A DNA stretch of 64,000 bases from Bradyrhizobium sp. CB2312. GTDB lineage: Bacteria > Pseudomonadota > Alphaproteobacteria > Rhizobiales > Xanthobacteraceae. The stretch lies in the NCBI RefSeq assembly GCF_029714425.1, contig NZ_CP121668.1, positions 7,771,501 through 7,835,500 of the forward strand. The letters are read 5' to 3'. The position numbers were made by a program, and so were the translations under genes. This document shows, in pieces, positions 9,694-18,108 of the stretch; within the stretch, counting starts at the first letter, position 1, and every line of letters starts with the position of its first letter. The notes under the pieces are model-generated. The model was given only the letters and a program-made list of their open reading frames with translations. It was not told where the DNA came from and did not search any database.

Positions 9694-10974
9694 ATGAACC
9701 TCGCAAGAGCAGCGCTCTTTTGGCTCTTAGCCACTCGTACCAGCGCCGAAATCGTCATAGGACTTTTCGGCAGAACGAGTGGCGGCGATGAGGGTGGCTA
9801 TTCGCTCGGCGCGCTGTTCAATATTGCGGCGCTTCTGATCGCAACGGTGGCGTTGCTCTATTGGTCCCGTTCGCGGTCAAAGCTGCCCATCCTGATTTGG
9901 GCGCCCTACCTTGTCGTTGCTGCCGGTTCGCTCGCCTATACCACAGAGCTGGGGGACAGCGTAAAACTATTGATGAGCACGTTGACGTTCCCGGCAATCT
10001 TTTTGTCGGCATTCATCCTGCTGCGAACAATAGAGGACGTGGCCAATCTATTCCTTTGCATCATCTACTCGTCGATCATTTCGACTATAGTGGCCTTCTA
10101 CCAAATTGCGACCGGAGGCCTCGGAGGACTCTCTGGCGATCGGCTGCAATCGACGTTCGCCCATCCGAACGTCTTTGCGTTCTATTTGATCGCCGTCATA
10201 TGCGCGATTTTGTACTATAATTTGATCGCTCATCGCTACATCACGGCGACATGGCGAGTGTTCCTGTTTTCCTACATGTTCGTCTTGCTTGCCTTTCTGC
10301 TTATAACTCAAACTCGGGCGGCATGGCTCGGAATGGCCGCCTTCATCGTCATCTACGCAGTCGGCGTTGACCGCAAGCTGCTTGTGGCTCTGCCTTTCGC
10401 TCCGCTTGTCTTGATGCTCCCGGTTGTTTCCCAGCGTTTCGAAGGCATCGGGGCCGAGCCTACAATCACCTTCGAGGACGTCCAAAGCGGCTATGTGGTC
10501 GCCAATTCCTACGGTTGGCGTCAGCTTCTCTGGGGACGTGCGTTGGAGGACTCCGCAGACGCCCGCGTGCTCGGCAAGGGCCTTGGCACGCTCGGCAAAA
10601 ATGCTCTTCACTTCTTCCCGCTCTCAGAGCACGCAACTGAGGCTCACAGTGCTTATGTCCAGACGATCTACGAACTTGGGATCGTTGGATTGCTCGGCTA
10701 CTTGATACTCTACCTCGGGGTCATTGGTGCGGTTTTCATCTACAGACGCCGTGCCCCCCGTCTGGCGTACATCGTCATCGGCTTCGGGGTCGTCAATCTG
10801 CTTATCAGCTACTCAGATAATCTGCCCTATTATCTGTCATACAACTGGTACGTTTGGGCCATATTCGGCGCGGATTTCGCGCTGCGATTTGGTGTCCTCC
10901 AACCAGCACCGAGACGGCTCCAGACATTTGCCGAAATGCCATCTTCCTCTGCAACAGCGGCTCAGCCAAGGTAG
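9694..10974 (+). CDS. O-antigen polymerase/ligase family protein (Wzy/WaaL-like)
   Basis: A 426-residue polytopic membrane protein with about ten helices. It has the hallmarks of the Wzy_C/O-antigen-ligase family: a TRAAWLG motif after the fifth or sixth helix, a large periplasmic loop (roughly residues 245-315) with GLGTLG, and the closing EAHSAYVQTIYELGIVGLLGY block where the conserved His sits before the last helices. Such proteins join lipid-linked repeat units into a chain or ligate the chain to lipid A core. Two other genes here (14265, 30822) are of the same superfamily, so which is the polymerase cannot be settled. Two sampled 60-base lines gave 45-47 percent GC, well below the window's other genes. 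Confidence 0.87.
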   Translation: MNLARAALFWLLATRTSAEIVIGLFGRTSGGDEGGYSLGALFNIAALLIATVALLYWSRSRSKLPILIWAPYLVVAAGSLAYTTELGDSVKLLMSTLTFPAIFLSAFILLRTIEDVANLFLCIIYSSIISTIVAFYQIATGGLGGLSGDRLQSTFAHPNVFAFYLIAVICAILYYNLIAHRYITATWRVFLFSYMFVLLAFLLITQTRAAWLGMAAFIVIYAVGVDRKLLVALPFAPLVLMLPVVSQRFEGIGAEPTITFEDVQSGYVVANSYGWRQLLWGRALEDSADARVLGKGLGTLGKNALHFFPLSEHATEAHSAYVQTIYELGIVGLLGYLILYLGVIGAVFIYRRRAPRLAYIVIGFGVVNLLISYSDNLPYYLSYNWYVWAIFGADFALRFGVLQPAPRRLQTFAEMPSSSATAAQPR

Positions 10975-11033
10975 GCGCTGGTGTCAGCAGTATTTAGCCA
11001 ATCTCTTCGTCACCTAATCTCAACGGAAAGACC

Positions 11034-12029
11034 ATGAATTCCCAGTCAGCAGACCCGTCAAGCGCCGGCATCAGGCCTGTCATCGGATTTCTGACCTTGG
11101 CGATCGGTGCCCGGGATTACATCGACCAAGCCTACTACCTCGGCCTGTCGCTCAAGGCCAACATGCCGCGATATCCGATAGCCGTCGTCACGGATGATGA
11201 AACTGGAAGGCTGGCCAGCATCTACGATCACGTCGTTCCCGCACGACGGTCGCTTGGGCGGGGCGTTCGCCAGAAGATGTACATTGACCAGTACACGCCC
11301 TTCGAAGAGACATTGTTCATCGATGCCGATTGCATTGCGGCTCGGTCCTTCGAACGTGAGCTGGACGAAGTTCGCAGGTTCGACTTCACCCCGGTTGTTC
11401 AAAGACATCTTCGGCCAGGCGATCGCGATGAATACTTCCTGGATTTGCCGGACCTAATGAAGCGCATGGATCTGCGTGCCCTGCCGAAGTTCAACGGCGG
11501 CGTCTACTTTTTCCGAAGGTCTGCTGTCAGTAACCGCGTGTTCGAAGCTGCCCGCCGCATTCAAAGCGAGCCTGCCGAATTTGGGCTGAAGGCATTCGAC
11601 GCAACCGGACCTGGCGACGAACCTGCCTATGCGCTCGCCATGGCGCGCTACGACATCTCCGGATATGAGGATCAAGGTCGCCTAATGCGGACGCCTGTGG
11701 GCCTTCGCGGCATGCTGTCGATTGATCCTGTACAAGGAGAATGCAACTTTGTGAGGGCGGAGGGGCGCGTTACGCCCGCAATTTGCCATTTCGCCGGCGA
11801 CTACCGCTTCATGCCCGAATATTATTGCGCACGGGTAGCACTGGAGCGGCGCTGCCCGGTCGAAGCTGTTCCATTCTATTTGCAGGGCCTCATTCGGGTG
11901 GAGCTAGCACGACAACGGCTAGCTCGCCGGGTTCGGTGGCTTCGCGGCTCGGCGGAGAGGCGCCTCGCATTGATCTTCACAATGATGGGGCTTCGTACCT
12001 TATCGAAGGAGCCCGTAATCCGTCGCTAG
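11034..12029 (+). CDS. putative glycosyltransferase, GT-A fold
   Basis: A 331-residue soluble protein with a GT-A-like layout. An N-terminal strand GFLTLAIG leads to AVVTDD, and a DxD metal and nucleotide-sugar motif LFIDADC lies near residues 88-94. The acceptor-side block KFNGGVYFFRR follows, as in GT8-like enzymes. The later region has DEPAYALAMA and AICHFAGDYRF, where the family often keeps a His. GGAAAG lies before the ATG. It follows the polymerase gene in the same direction and its stop overlaps the end of the convergent acyltransferase gene by four bases. Donor and acceptor are unknown. Confidence 0.75.
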   Translation: MNSQSADPSSAGIRPVIGFLTLAIGARDYIDQAYYLGLSLKANMPRYPIAVVTDDETGRLASIYDHVVPARRSLGRGVRQKMYIDQYTPFEETLFIDADCIAARSFERELDEVRRFDFTPVVQRHLRPGDRDEYFLDLPDLMKRMDLRALPKFNGGVYFFRRSAVSNRVFEAARRIQSEPAEFGLKAFDATGPGDEPAYALAMARYDISGYEDQGRLMRTPVGLRGMLSIDPVQGECNFVRAEGRVTPAICHFAGDYRFMPEYYCARVALERRCPVEAVPFYLQGLIRVELARQRLARRVRWLRGSAERRLALIFTMMGLRTLSKEPVIRR

Positions 12030-13174
12030 GTTTGGGAGAAGCCTTTGCGGCCCCAGACGCGCACAAAGACTAGGCCACCGAAGAGATCAAAGATTGATCT
12101 GAACGCCCTCTGCGCGATCGGCTCTATGGCAACAGCGATGAAAGCGGCAGCCAGCACCATCGCAACAAGAGTAAGTCCGAGCGCGGGGTAACGATCAAGA
12201 CCCATGCGAACAAGATATCCCATCAAGGCTCCACCTACTGCGTTGTGCAACAGATATAGAGGGTATGTTGTCAGGCCCAAGGTCCGAGCAACGGCTAACG
12301 CTTTCTTCTGATCGCGAAAGACGTAGTTGAATTTCGCTGACATATACAGCAGGGCAACACTGGCAAGCCAAATGTATGCTCCGGTAAAAGCACCATTCTG
12401 AGCTACACACCCGATAGTCACGAAAGAAAGCGAAATCCATCGCCACGTAGTTGATCGATCGAAGATCAAGAGCCATATCACGACGCCTACCGCGAAGAAG
12501 CACCCGTGACAAATCAACAACAACTCCATCACTCGTTCATGGGGTAAGGGCAACAGTGGCTCTCCGGTCAGGAACGACCAGCTTCTTCGCGCGAGCCAGA
12601 ATACCGTGCTTACGCCTCCCACGAAGATGATCGAGCCCTCGAGCCATCTAAATCTCTTGAGAAGAAGTAGTAGGTAGACCAACGCGTAAAACGCGATTTC
12701 TATGGGCAGCGTCCAATATACCCAGTCGAGCCATGGACCGAATGGCGAGATCAGCAAGGATTTCACGAGCTTTACGAGAAGAACCGAGACTGGCTCGGCA
12801 TTCACGGCGAGCAACGCAGCGAACGACAGCGGGGCGATCAGCCATACAGCCGGGACAAGCCTCACAAAGCGTCCTCGGAGAAAATCGTAAGCCGTAGAAC
12901 CATGCGCTGAATAGGCGATGATAAATCCAGAAATTACAAAGAAGATCTGTACGCCTACCGAACCAAATTCGAAAAACCGTAGCTCTTGAAACTGCACCGA
13001 GGATTTGGCTGCAGTTCGTGCTGTAGCTCCTGGGCCCCCGGCCCAGACAAAGAAGCAAAGATGAAAACACATCACAGTTAGTGATGCAGAGAATCTAAGT
13101 AGGTCGACGCCTAAAATCTGCTTTGCCGGCAATTTATGAGAGGCATCGAGGGACGAAGGGGCGGTTTGCGGCAT
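12026..13174 (-). CDS. acyltransferase 3 family membrane protein
   Basis: A 382-residue OafA/NodX-type acyltransferase without an SGNH domain. The first helix block LGVDLLRFSASLTVMCFHLCFFVW carries the conserved His, VQIFFVISGFIIAYSAH is the second, and FLRGRFVRLVPAVWL supplies the conserved basic motif. About ten membrane helices follow. It would transfer an acyl group to the polysaccharide or its lipid-linked precursor. Base composition differs from its neighbours: two sampled lines gave about 45 and 52 percent GC. This fits recent transfer along with the genes at 9694 and 11034. Confidence 0.88.
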   Translation of the reverse strand: MPQTAPSSLDASHKLPAKQILGVDLLRFSASLTVMCFHLCFFVWAGGPGATARTAAKSSVQFQELRFFEFGSVGVQIFFVISGFIIAYSAHGSTAYDFLRGRFVRLVPAVWLIAPLSFAALLAVNAEPVSVLLVKLVKSLLISPFGPWLDWVYWTLPIEIAFYALVYLLLLLKRFRWLEGSIIFVGGVSTVFWLARRSWSFLTGEPLLPLPHERVMELLLICHGCFFAVGVVIWLLIFDRSTTWRWISLSFVTIGCVAQNGAFTGAYIWLASVALLYMSAKFNYVFRDQKKALAVARTLGLTTYPLYLLHNAVGGALMGYLVRMGLDRYPALGLTLVAMVLAAAFIAVAIEPIAQRAFRSIFDLFGGLVFVRVWGRKGFSQT

Positions 13175-13520
13175 CTTTCACTACTAAGCTGAAATCACAC
13201 AAAGTATAGGGTAGCGTCGGGCGCAGGCGACCACTCCCGACCGCCTAGAACTCAGTGGGATGGCTTTGCTCTGCCCCTCGCCCTGATCTAAGCGTCGTCA
13301 TCTAAGCACTTTTCTCAAAGGATAGGGACCGTTACATCGCGCTTGAGTTAACGCCGCAAAGAACGCGCACTCCGTTCGATGGGCTGCGCCGCTCCACGAA
13401 GAAGCGCATCGGCCGGCCCTTGGTCGCAAAAACGCCAAGGGCTCAGCTCAAGTCGCCTGCAAGGCTTCGATTTGTTCGCGAGCCAAGTATGACGAATACT
13501 ATTAGCAGCAACGCAAGGAT
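13175..13520. other. Intergenic stretch, possible decayed sequence
   Basis: 346 bases between two reverse genes. No functional gene was found. On the reverse strand a short open stretch around 13345-13450 reads ATKGRPMRFFV, which resembles a piece of IS5-type transposase, but the similarity covers only about ten residues and is not enough to call an element. A hairpin at 13416-13442 is listed separately. Confidence 0.35.
13416..13442 (-). terminator. Hairpin downstream of the long reverse EPS operon
   Basis: An 8-bp perfect inverted repeat (GCCCTTGG / CCAAGGGC) with an 11-base loop, about 80 bases past the stop of the gene at 13521 on the reverse strand. There is no T-run, so it is only a candidate 3' end. 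Confidence 0.35.
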
Positions 13521-14171
13521 CTAAGGCGTCGAACTGCTGACGCTCCTCGCGCCCAGGCCCGTGGTACCACTATTGAAAAAGTTATTGGACGGGTTGGTGA
13601 CGCTGTTTGCGAGGAAAGTCTGCAAGGTGCTCGACCCGCCGAAGCGATTGGTCAACGGATCCACCTGGCCACCGCTGGCACCACCGGAGAAGCCGCCCGC
13701 GCCGCCGCCAACGCTGCCGATCAGCTGGTTCCCGGTAATGGCTGCATATTGCTGCTTCGCATCGGCCGAGTTCGTGCCGACGATCTGCGTTTGGATGTCG
13801 CTGGCGAAGTTGGGATCCGGGCGGATGCACTGGTTTGCCGCGAGCCCGAGGCCCGTCCCGATCGCCTTCTGCAAGTCGGAACTCGGAAGTGGATCCGTCT
13901 TCAAGAGGCCGATGACCAAAGGCAGCGTGGCGGGGTCGCTGATGAGGAGATCCCGAACATCAGCCGTCACCTCTCCGGGCGGGCGCTGCGAACCAGCGCT
14001 TCCCAAAAGTGACGAAGGATTGGCCGTGAAATCGGCAATCTTCTGAGGGGACGCGGCTCCCGGACTGCAAGCCGCGGAGGCTTGCTGAGCCCCTCCGACC
14101 ACCGCCAGCAGGAACACTGCTGACATCACCCCCCTAAAGCCAACGCGAAAATCCCCAAGAAATGCTGCCAT
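13521..14171 (-). CDS. secreted hypothetical protein, glycine/serine-rich C terminus
   Basis: About 216 residues from the ATG at 14171. The N terminus (basic start, then MSAVFLLAVVGGAQQASA) is a clear signal peptide with likely cleavage after ASA. The mature part begins with ACSPGAA, has one further Cys in ANQCIRP, and ends in a low-complexity GGGAGGFSGGASGG stretch and a Ser-rich tail. I do not recognise a family. It sits at the end of the long reverse EPS operon, which suggests a periplasmic or surface accessory role. An ATG at 14126 is an alternative start right at the signal core. Confidence 0.75.
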   Translation of the reverse strand: MAAFLGDFRVGFRGVMSAVFLLAVVGGAQQASAACSPGAASPQKIADFTANPSSLLGSAGSQRPPGEVTADVRDLLISDPATLPLVIGLLKTDPLPSSDLQKAIGTGLGLAANQCIRPDPNFASDIQTQIVGTNSADAKQQYAAITGNQLIGSVGGGAGGFSGGASGGQVDPLTNRFGGSSTLQTFLANSVTNPSNNFFNSGTTGLGARSVSSSTP

Positions 14172-14264
14172 TGTCATTAGACACCAAACTGTCAAACGGC
14201 GCTTGCCGCAATTATTAATAACCTATTGACATTGATAGCACATTTCGATCGTTCCGTCCAGAGA

Positions 14265-15701
14265 TCATGGAACAGACAACCGATCGCTCCCGCCGGACGA
14301 CTGGGCCAATCCGGTTCCAAGTAACACCATGATACTTATGGAAAATCCAGGAATTTGCAGGGAGAAGTCCAAGAGCGAATGGAGGAGCCCGAGCATTCCT
14401 GCCCAAAAGGCCATCACGGGAAACACGCGGTCGCGCCGGCGACGGGCCATGGCACGTGCCAGAGAGGCCATCACAGCGACCCAAACGGCGGCGATCAGTC
14501 CGGCGAAGGGCAGGCCCATTTCGGCTGCGAGCTCTAGCGGGGTGCTGTGGGCGCGATCCCATACCCCTCCGATAGGCACTTCGCGGCTGCGATATTCTGG
14601 GAAAACCCACCTGAATGTGCCGAGCCCGGTCCCGAGAAGAGGGTATTCCCGGATGATCTCAAGCGTCGATCTGTAGGCCTCCGCCCGGCCGCCGCCGGAA
14701 AGCCCTCCCGTATCGAATCGCGTGTTGACGGATCCGCCCAAGACCGAACTCAGCAGGACAGCAGCGCCGACAATCGTCACAACGGCCATCGCGGCGGCCC
14801 GCCAGCTGCGGACCCAGACGCGGTAGTACGACAGCACGCCTCCGGCGATGACCAGAAGCGTGGTGCTGGTGCCGAGCCGCGAGCCTGTCATGAAGCTGGC
14901 CGAGAGCGTCAAGAAGAAAGCGACGGAGCAGATCAACGTTCGACGCGATGGACGTTCGAACAAGGCCCGAATGATGTGGCGTCGCGAGACCTCGCGGAGC
15001 CTCAGGCTCCGGGCGCAAAGCAGCAACCACGCCAAAGCGCTTGCCCCCAGATACACAGCAGCCGTGTTGGCGTTGATGAAAGTCGTCGTCAGGACGTCGC
15101 GATAGGCCACCTTCTCGAGCCAGAGCACATGATCAGGCACAGCAAGAAAGCTGACAATTCCATACACCCCATAGAAGAGGCCGGACCAGGCGAAGATCTC
15201 GAGGAGCAAGGCCGCAGACCACCTGCTCCGGCCGAGGCAAATCCCGCAGAACAGCGCAAGCGTATTGGCGATCTGGGCTCCGGCCGCGCTGCTCGGCAGA
15301 TCGCGTACCGCACTGATACGAGCGGTTGGCTCGGTGCCGAGCAGCGCCGAACTATCGCGCCAAATCGGATGGGCAAGCGCAGCAAGAGATGGCGACAGCG
15401 GGATGAGCTGCAACGTGACTACCAGCAGCCAGCTGCAGATCACGAGGCCGAACACCGCAAGCACGGCGAGGCCACAGACATTGCGCCACACGCAATACAA
15501 GGCTATTGCCGCCAGCAGGGTAACCCAAACCGCCAGCACGTTGTTCTGTACCGAGCCAAATATCAGCGGCACCGCAGCGAGCACGAGCCCGAGAGCGTAG
15601 GTTGCCAATCTTTCGCTGAGGGGTATCTCGATTGCGGCAGCCGTCTGCTCTTCAGCTGCAGCCTCCTGCCGCCCAGCAAATATTTGCGACTGTCCAGACA
15701 T
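14265..15701 (-). CDS. O-antigen ligase family membrane protein
   Basis: A 478-residue polytopic protein of the Wzy/WaaL superfamily. An N-terminal cytosolic stretch of about 30 residues precedes ten or more helices. A TGSRLGTSTTLL segment is in the place of the usual TxSRxG motif. A periplasmic loop contains EYPLLGTGLGTFRWVFPEY, and RAHSTPLELAAEMGLPFAGL carries the conserved histidine. It resembles the protein at 30822 in the LQLIPLSPSLAALAHPIW block. Likely role is polymerisation or ligation of the exopolysaccharide. Its ATG lies two bases beyond the stop of the gene at 15704, so the two are in one transcript. Confidence 0.85.
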   Translation of the reverse strand: MSGQSQIFAGRQEAAAEEQTAAAIEIPLSERLATYALGLVLAAVPLIFGSVQNNVLAVWVTLLAAIALYCVWRNVCGLAVLAVFGLVICSWLLVVTLQLIPLSPSLAALAHPIWRDSSALLGTEPTARISAVRDLPSSAAGAQIANTLALFCGICLGRSRWSAALLLEIFAWSGLFYGVYGIVSFLAVPDHVLWLEKVAYRDVLTTTFINANTAAVYLGASALAWLLLCARSLRLREVSRRHIIRALFERPSRRTLICSVAFFLTLSASFMTGSRLGTSTTLLVIAGGVLSYYRVWVRSWRAAAMAVVTIVGAAVLLSSVLGGSVNTRFDTGGLSGGGRAEAYRSTLEIIREYPLLGTGLGTFRWVFPEYRSREVPIGGVWDRAHSTPLELAAEMGLPFAGLIAAVWVAVMASLARAMARRRRDRVFPVMAFWAGMLGLLHSLLDFSLQIPGFSISIMVLLGTGLAQSSGGSDRLSVP

Positions 15702-15703
15702 CG

Positions 15704-16828
15704 CTAATCGGCCTGAACCGACCGCGACTGCCTACGATAAACGTCCGGCACGAGCGAGAAGTTGATGGCCGCGCGCAGATCGACCGGGTCTGAGATCACG
15801 CGCTGTTGCAGCAGCAGCCTCTGAAACTCCTGCCATCGCCCCAGATCGAGCTCAGCCATCCTCGCCCCAAAGGGCCTGATCAGATCGCGCTGCTGCTCGA
15901 GCATAGTCATCGAGCGTTCTGGCGTCGCTGCGCGCCCAATCGCCGCAGCAACGAGCGCAGCCGTTCGACGTGGATCAAGATCGGCTCGCGCCCAGGATGC
16001 AAGAAGCGCGGAGACGAAGGTTTCGGCCGAACTGGACGACCTTGCCAGCATCTGCGTCGAGGCGATGTAGACCGTCCCCGGAATGTGGATCTTGAAGGCC
16101 CCTGGATCGAGTACACGATAGGGAAGCTTGAGCCGGCGCAACTCCGCGCCCTCAACTTCCAGGTAGCCGGCCAGAACATCGATGGCACCAGCCATGAGCT
16201 GTTCCACCGTGCCGGTGGCTTCGGTCGCCTTAACCAGGCTGCGCTGCACGGCGTTTCGGCTGATGAGCGCTTCGACGACAAACCCGACCTCGCTCGACGC
16301 CCTGTAAGCCAGAGTCTTGCCAACCAAATCCGAGGGGGTCTGCAAGGACGTCGTGTCGAGCGCGAACAGGCGGATTGAGCTTGCAACATAGGAACCGGCG
16401 ATCGCGACAACCGGCATACCTGCGGCGCGCGCTCGCAGAAATGCCATCGCGGAGACATGCCCGATGATGCGATCGCTGGCAGCTACGGCCTTCACCACGT
16501 CGTCGTCATCAACGCCGACCTCGAGGCGTGAAGACAACCCGGCCTTCTGAAAAAGGCCATCGTTGATACCAAGCACGAGGCCAGCGGCAGCCTCGGTCAG
16601 CGGACCATTCCACTTGATGATCAGCGCTTGCGAGGCCGATTTAGCTTCCTTGACTGCGATGGGCGACCATTCTCTGACCAAGAGAGAGGCCGCAATCAAG
16701 GACATGAGCCCGACGAGCACGCCCAACAACATCGCACGCGGAAAGAATCTCCTCGAGATGGATCGTGATGGCCTGCCGTGGGCACGCCACCCGTCCCGTC
16801 TTGGTCTTCCATGGCGCCTAGTTGGCAT
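15704..16828 (-). CDS. membrane-anchored substrate-binding-like protein (NMT1/TauA type)
   Basis: About 374 residues from the ATG at 16828. A strongly basic N-terminal stretch is followed by one hydrophobic segment (AMLLGVLVGLMSLIAASLL), then a periplasmic type-II binding-protein domain. Family signs are LTEAAAGLVLGINDGLFQKAGL, GHVSAMAFLRARAAGMPVVAIAG, and DLVGKTLAYRASSEVGFVVEALI. These proteins normally bind small ligands for an ABC importer, but no permease or ATPase gene is nearby. Embedded in the EPS operon, it may sense or bind a substrate rather than feed a transporter. The frame is open to 16903; I prefer 16828 because the longer form would overlap the upstream gene by 86 bases. Confidence 0.75.
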   Translation of the reverse strand: MPTRRHGRPRRDGWRAHGRPSRSISRRFFPRAMLLGVLVGLMSLIAASLLVREWSPIAVKEAKSASQALIIKWNGPLTEAAAGLVLGINDGLFQKAGLSSRLEVGVDDDDVVKAVAASDRIIGHVSAMAFLRARAAGMPVVAIAGSYVASSIRLFALDTTSLQTPSDLVGKTLAYRASSEVGFVVEALISRNAVQRSLVKATEATGTVEQLMAGAIDVLAGYLEVEGAELRRLKLPYRVLDPGAFKIHIPGTVYIASTQMLARSSSSAETFVSALLASWARADLDPRRTAALVAAAIGRAATPERSMTMLEQQRDLIRPFGARMAELDLGRWQEFQRLLLQQRVISDPVDLRAAINFSLVPDVYRRQSRSVQAD

Positions 16829-17363
16829 ATTCGCGAAATGAATACTGAAAATCGGAGTAGGAGAAGATTCCGAGGATGTGTTGCTGACGACGATAACCGC
16901 CAACCGACATCGTCGTGCAGCTATCAGTCTTGTAGTAGCAGGCTCGAATCCGGATCTGCTTGCCGCAGTGATTGTCGAGAATGAGGATGTGATTGAAGAC
17001 GTTCTTGTTGAGCGCCTGACTTTCCGCCGTCGACGACACGGTGAGACATGGCTTACCGGTCGGATCGAGGCTGCGGGGGCGCGAGACCGTGAAACTCTTG
17101 GGCTGCGTCAGCGGAGAACTCGTCGCGAACTTGCCGGAGCCACCGACCGTTTCCTCGGACAAAGGTTGGTTGGCGAGACTTGCCTGTCCGAATGCAGGCC
17201 CGCCTCCGACGCAGATCGTGCCCAGCACAAATGCCACTAAGATCTCGCGCAAGCAATTCGCGCGACCGGCGAAGGTGAGGACCGTTCCGATGGCTCGAGC
17301 CATCGTCTTTTCAAGCATGACTGCGCGCATCTTCCGCATCACGTTCCAAATTATTGCTGCCAT
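16818..17363 (-). CDS. secreted hypothetical protein
   Basis: 181 residues from the ATG at 17363; an internal Met at residue 16 is another possible start. A hydrophobic stretch around residues 41-58 (ILVAFVLGTICVGGGPAFGQA) looks like a signal peptide with a long N-region. The mature part has cysteines in GKPCLTV, NHCGKQ, ACYYKTDSC that could form disulfides, and ends with an aromatic stretch FSYSDFQYSFREYA. No family recognised. It overlaps the start of the gene above by 13 bases and the gene below by 11, so it belongs to the EPS operon. Confidence 0.65.
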   Translation of the reverse strand: MAAIIWNVMRKMRAVMLEKTMARAIGTVLTFAGRANCLREILVAFVLGTICVGGGPAFGQASLANQPLSEETVGGSGKFATSSPLTQPKSFTVSRPRSLDPTGKPCLTVSSTAESQALNKNVFNHILILDNHCGKQIRIRACYYKTDSCTTMSVGGYRRQQHILGIFSYSDFQYSFREYAN

Positions 17364-18100
17364 CCCAATGGGTCGCGCAACTTCACTCCGGGCACCGCAA
17401 GATCCGCACCTTCAGCACGGGCCATGCGCGCAAATTGATATCGCATGGTCGGATCCGTCCACTCCAGCTCCGACAGCAATTTATCGCGAATAGGCCAGCC
17501 CGCCCCCAAAACGTTACGCACGGCGGTGGCGAGCAGGCCCGAGTTCACCAATGTGGCAAATTCGGTGCGGACGGCACGCTTTTGATCTTCCGCCAACAAC
17601 TCATAAACCGCAAGGGAATAGACATTTCGACGGACGGCTATCCATCCCTCAGCCGGGGCCAGCCGGTACGACATCGCAAGGCTGGCAAGCTCCGGTCCGG
17701 CCGGAACTCCCTGGTTGATCCGTATCCAGTACCGGATGAACCAGAGGAAGCCTTCGGTCGGAGCACATGTGATCGCCTTGTCGAGTGCTTCGCGCGCTCC
17801 GATGAGCTGTTGATCTGCCCGCTTCGGGTCAGCCGCGGCCACCGCCTCCTCGTATAGACGGGTACGAATGATCACGTCGCTGCGGAGCTCAATTGGATTG
17901 CACGGGACCCGCTGTTCGGCGGCTTTCAGCTCGGGCAGCAACGCTTCGAGCCGATCGAACCGATCCGAAGCCAAAATTCGCGTGGCGACTCCATTCAGGC
18001 GCGTCTCGTTATCGGGGTGGAGGAGGAAAAACACACCCCATCCCCCTGCCAGGAGACAGGCACAGGTCGCAAGCAGCCTAACGGTGAGCAGCAGGCGCAA
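17351..18100 (-). CDS. single-pass membrane protein with helical periplasmic domain, hypothetical
   Basis: The frame is open from 18472, but that part would lie inside the tyrosine-kinase gene. The TTG at 18100, eight bases after the kinase stop and preceded by GAAGGA, is the sensible start and gives 249 residues. One hydrophobic helix (LLLTVRLLATCACLLAGGWGVFFLL) is followed by a helix-rich, repeat-like domain with CAPTEGFLWFIRYW and GWIAVRRNVYSLAVYELL, resembling TPR-like arrays. The protein at 38575 has a similar pattern. I cannot name the family. Co-transcription with the Wzc-like kinase suggests an EPS-assembly accessory. Confidence 0.65.
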   Translation of the reverse strand: MRLLLTVRLLATCACLLAGGWGVFFLLHPDNETRLNGVATRILASDRFDRLEALLPELKAAEQRVPCNPIELRSDVIIRTRLYEEAVAAADPKRADQQLIGAREALDKAITCAPTEGFLWFIRYWIRINQGVPAGPELASLAMSYRLAPAEGWIAVRRNVYSLAVYELLAEDQKRAVRTEFATLVNSGLLATAVRNVLGAGWPIRDKLLSELEWTDPTMRYQFARMARAEGADLAVPGVKLRDPLGWQQ

Positions 18101-18108
18101 CGATCCTT

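Noticed and set aside
13345..13450. Possible IS5-type transposase remnant (ATKGRPMRFFV)
   Set aside because: Only about ten residues resemble the transposase; no inverted repeats or flanking duplication were found.
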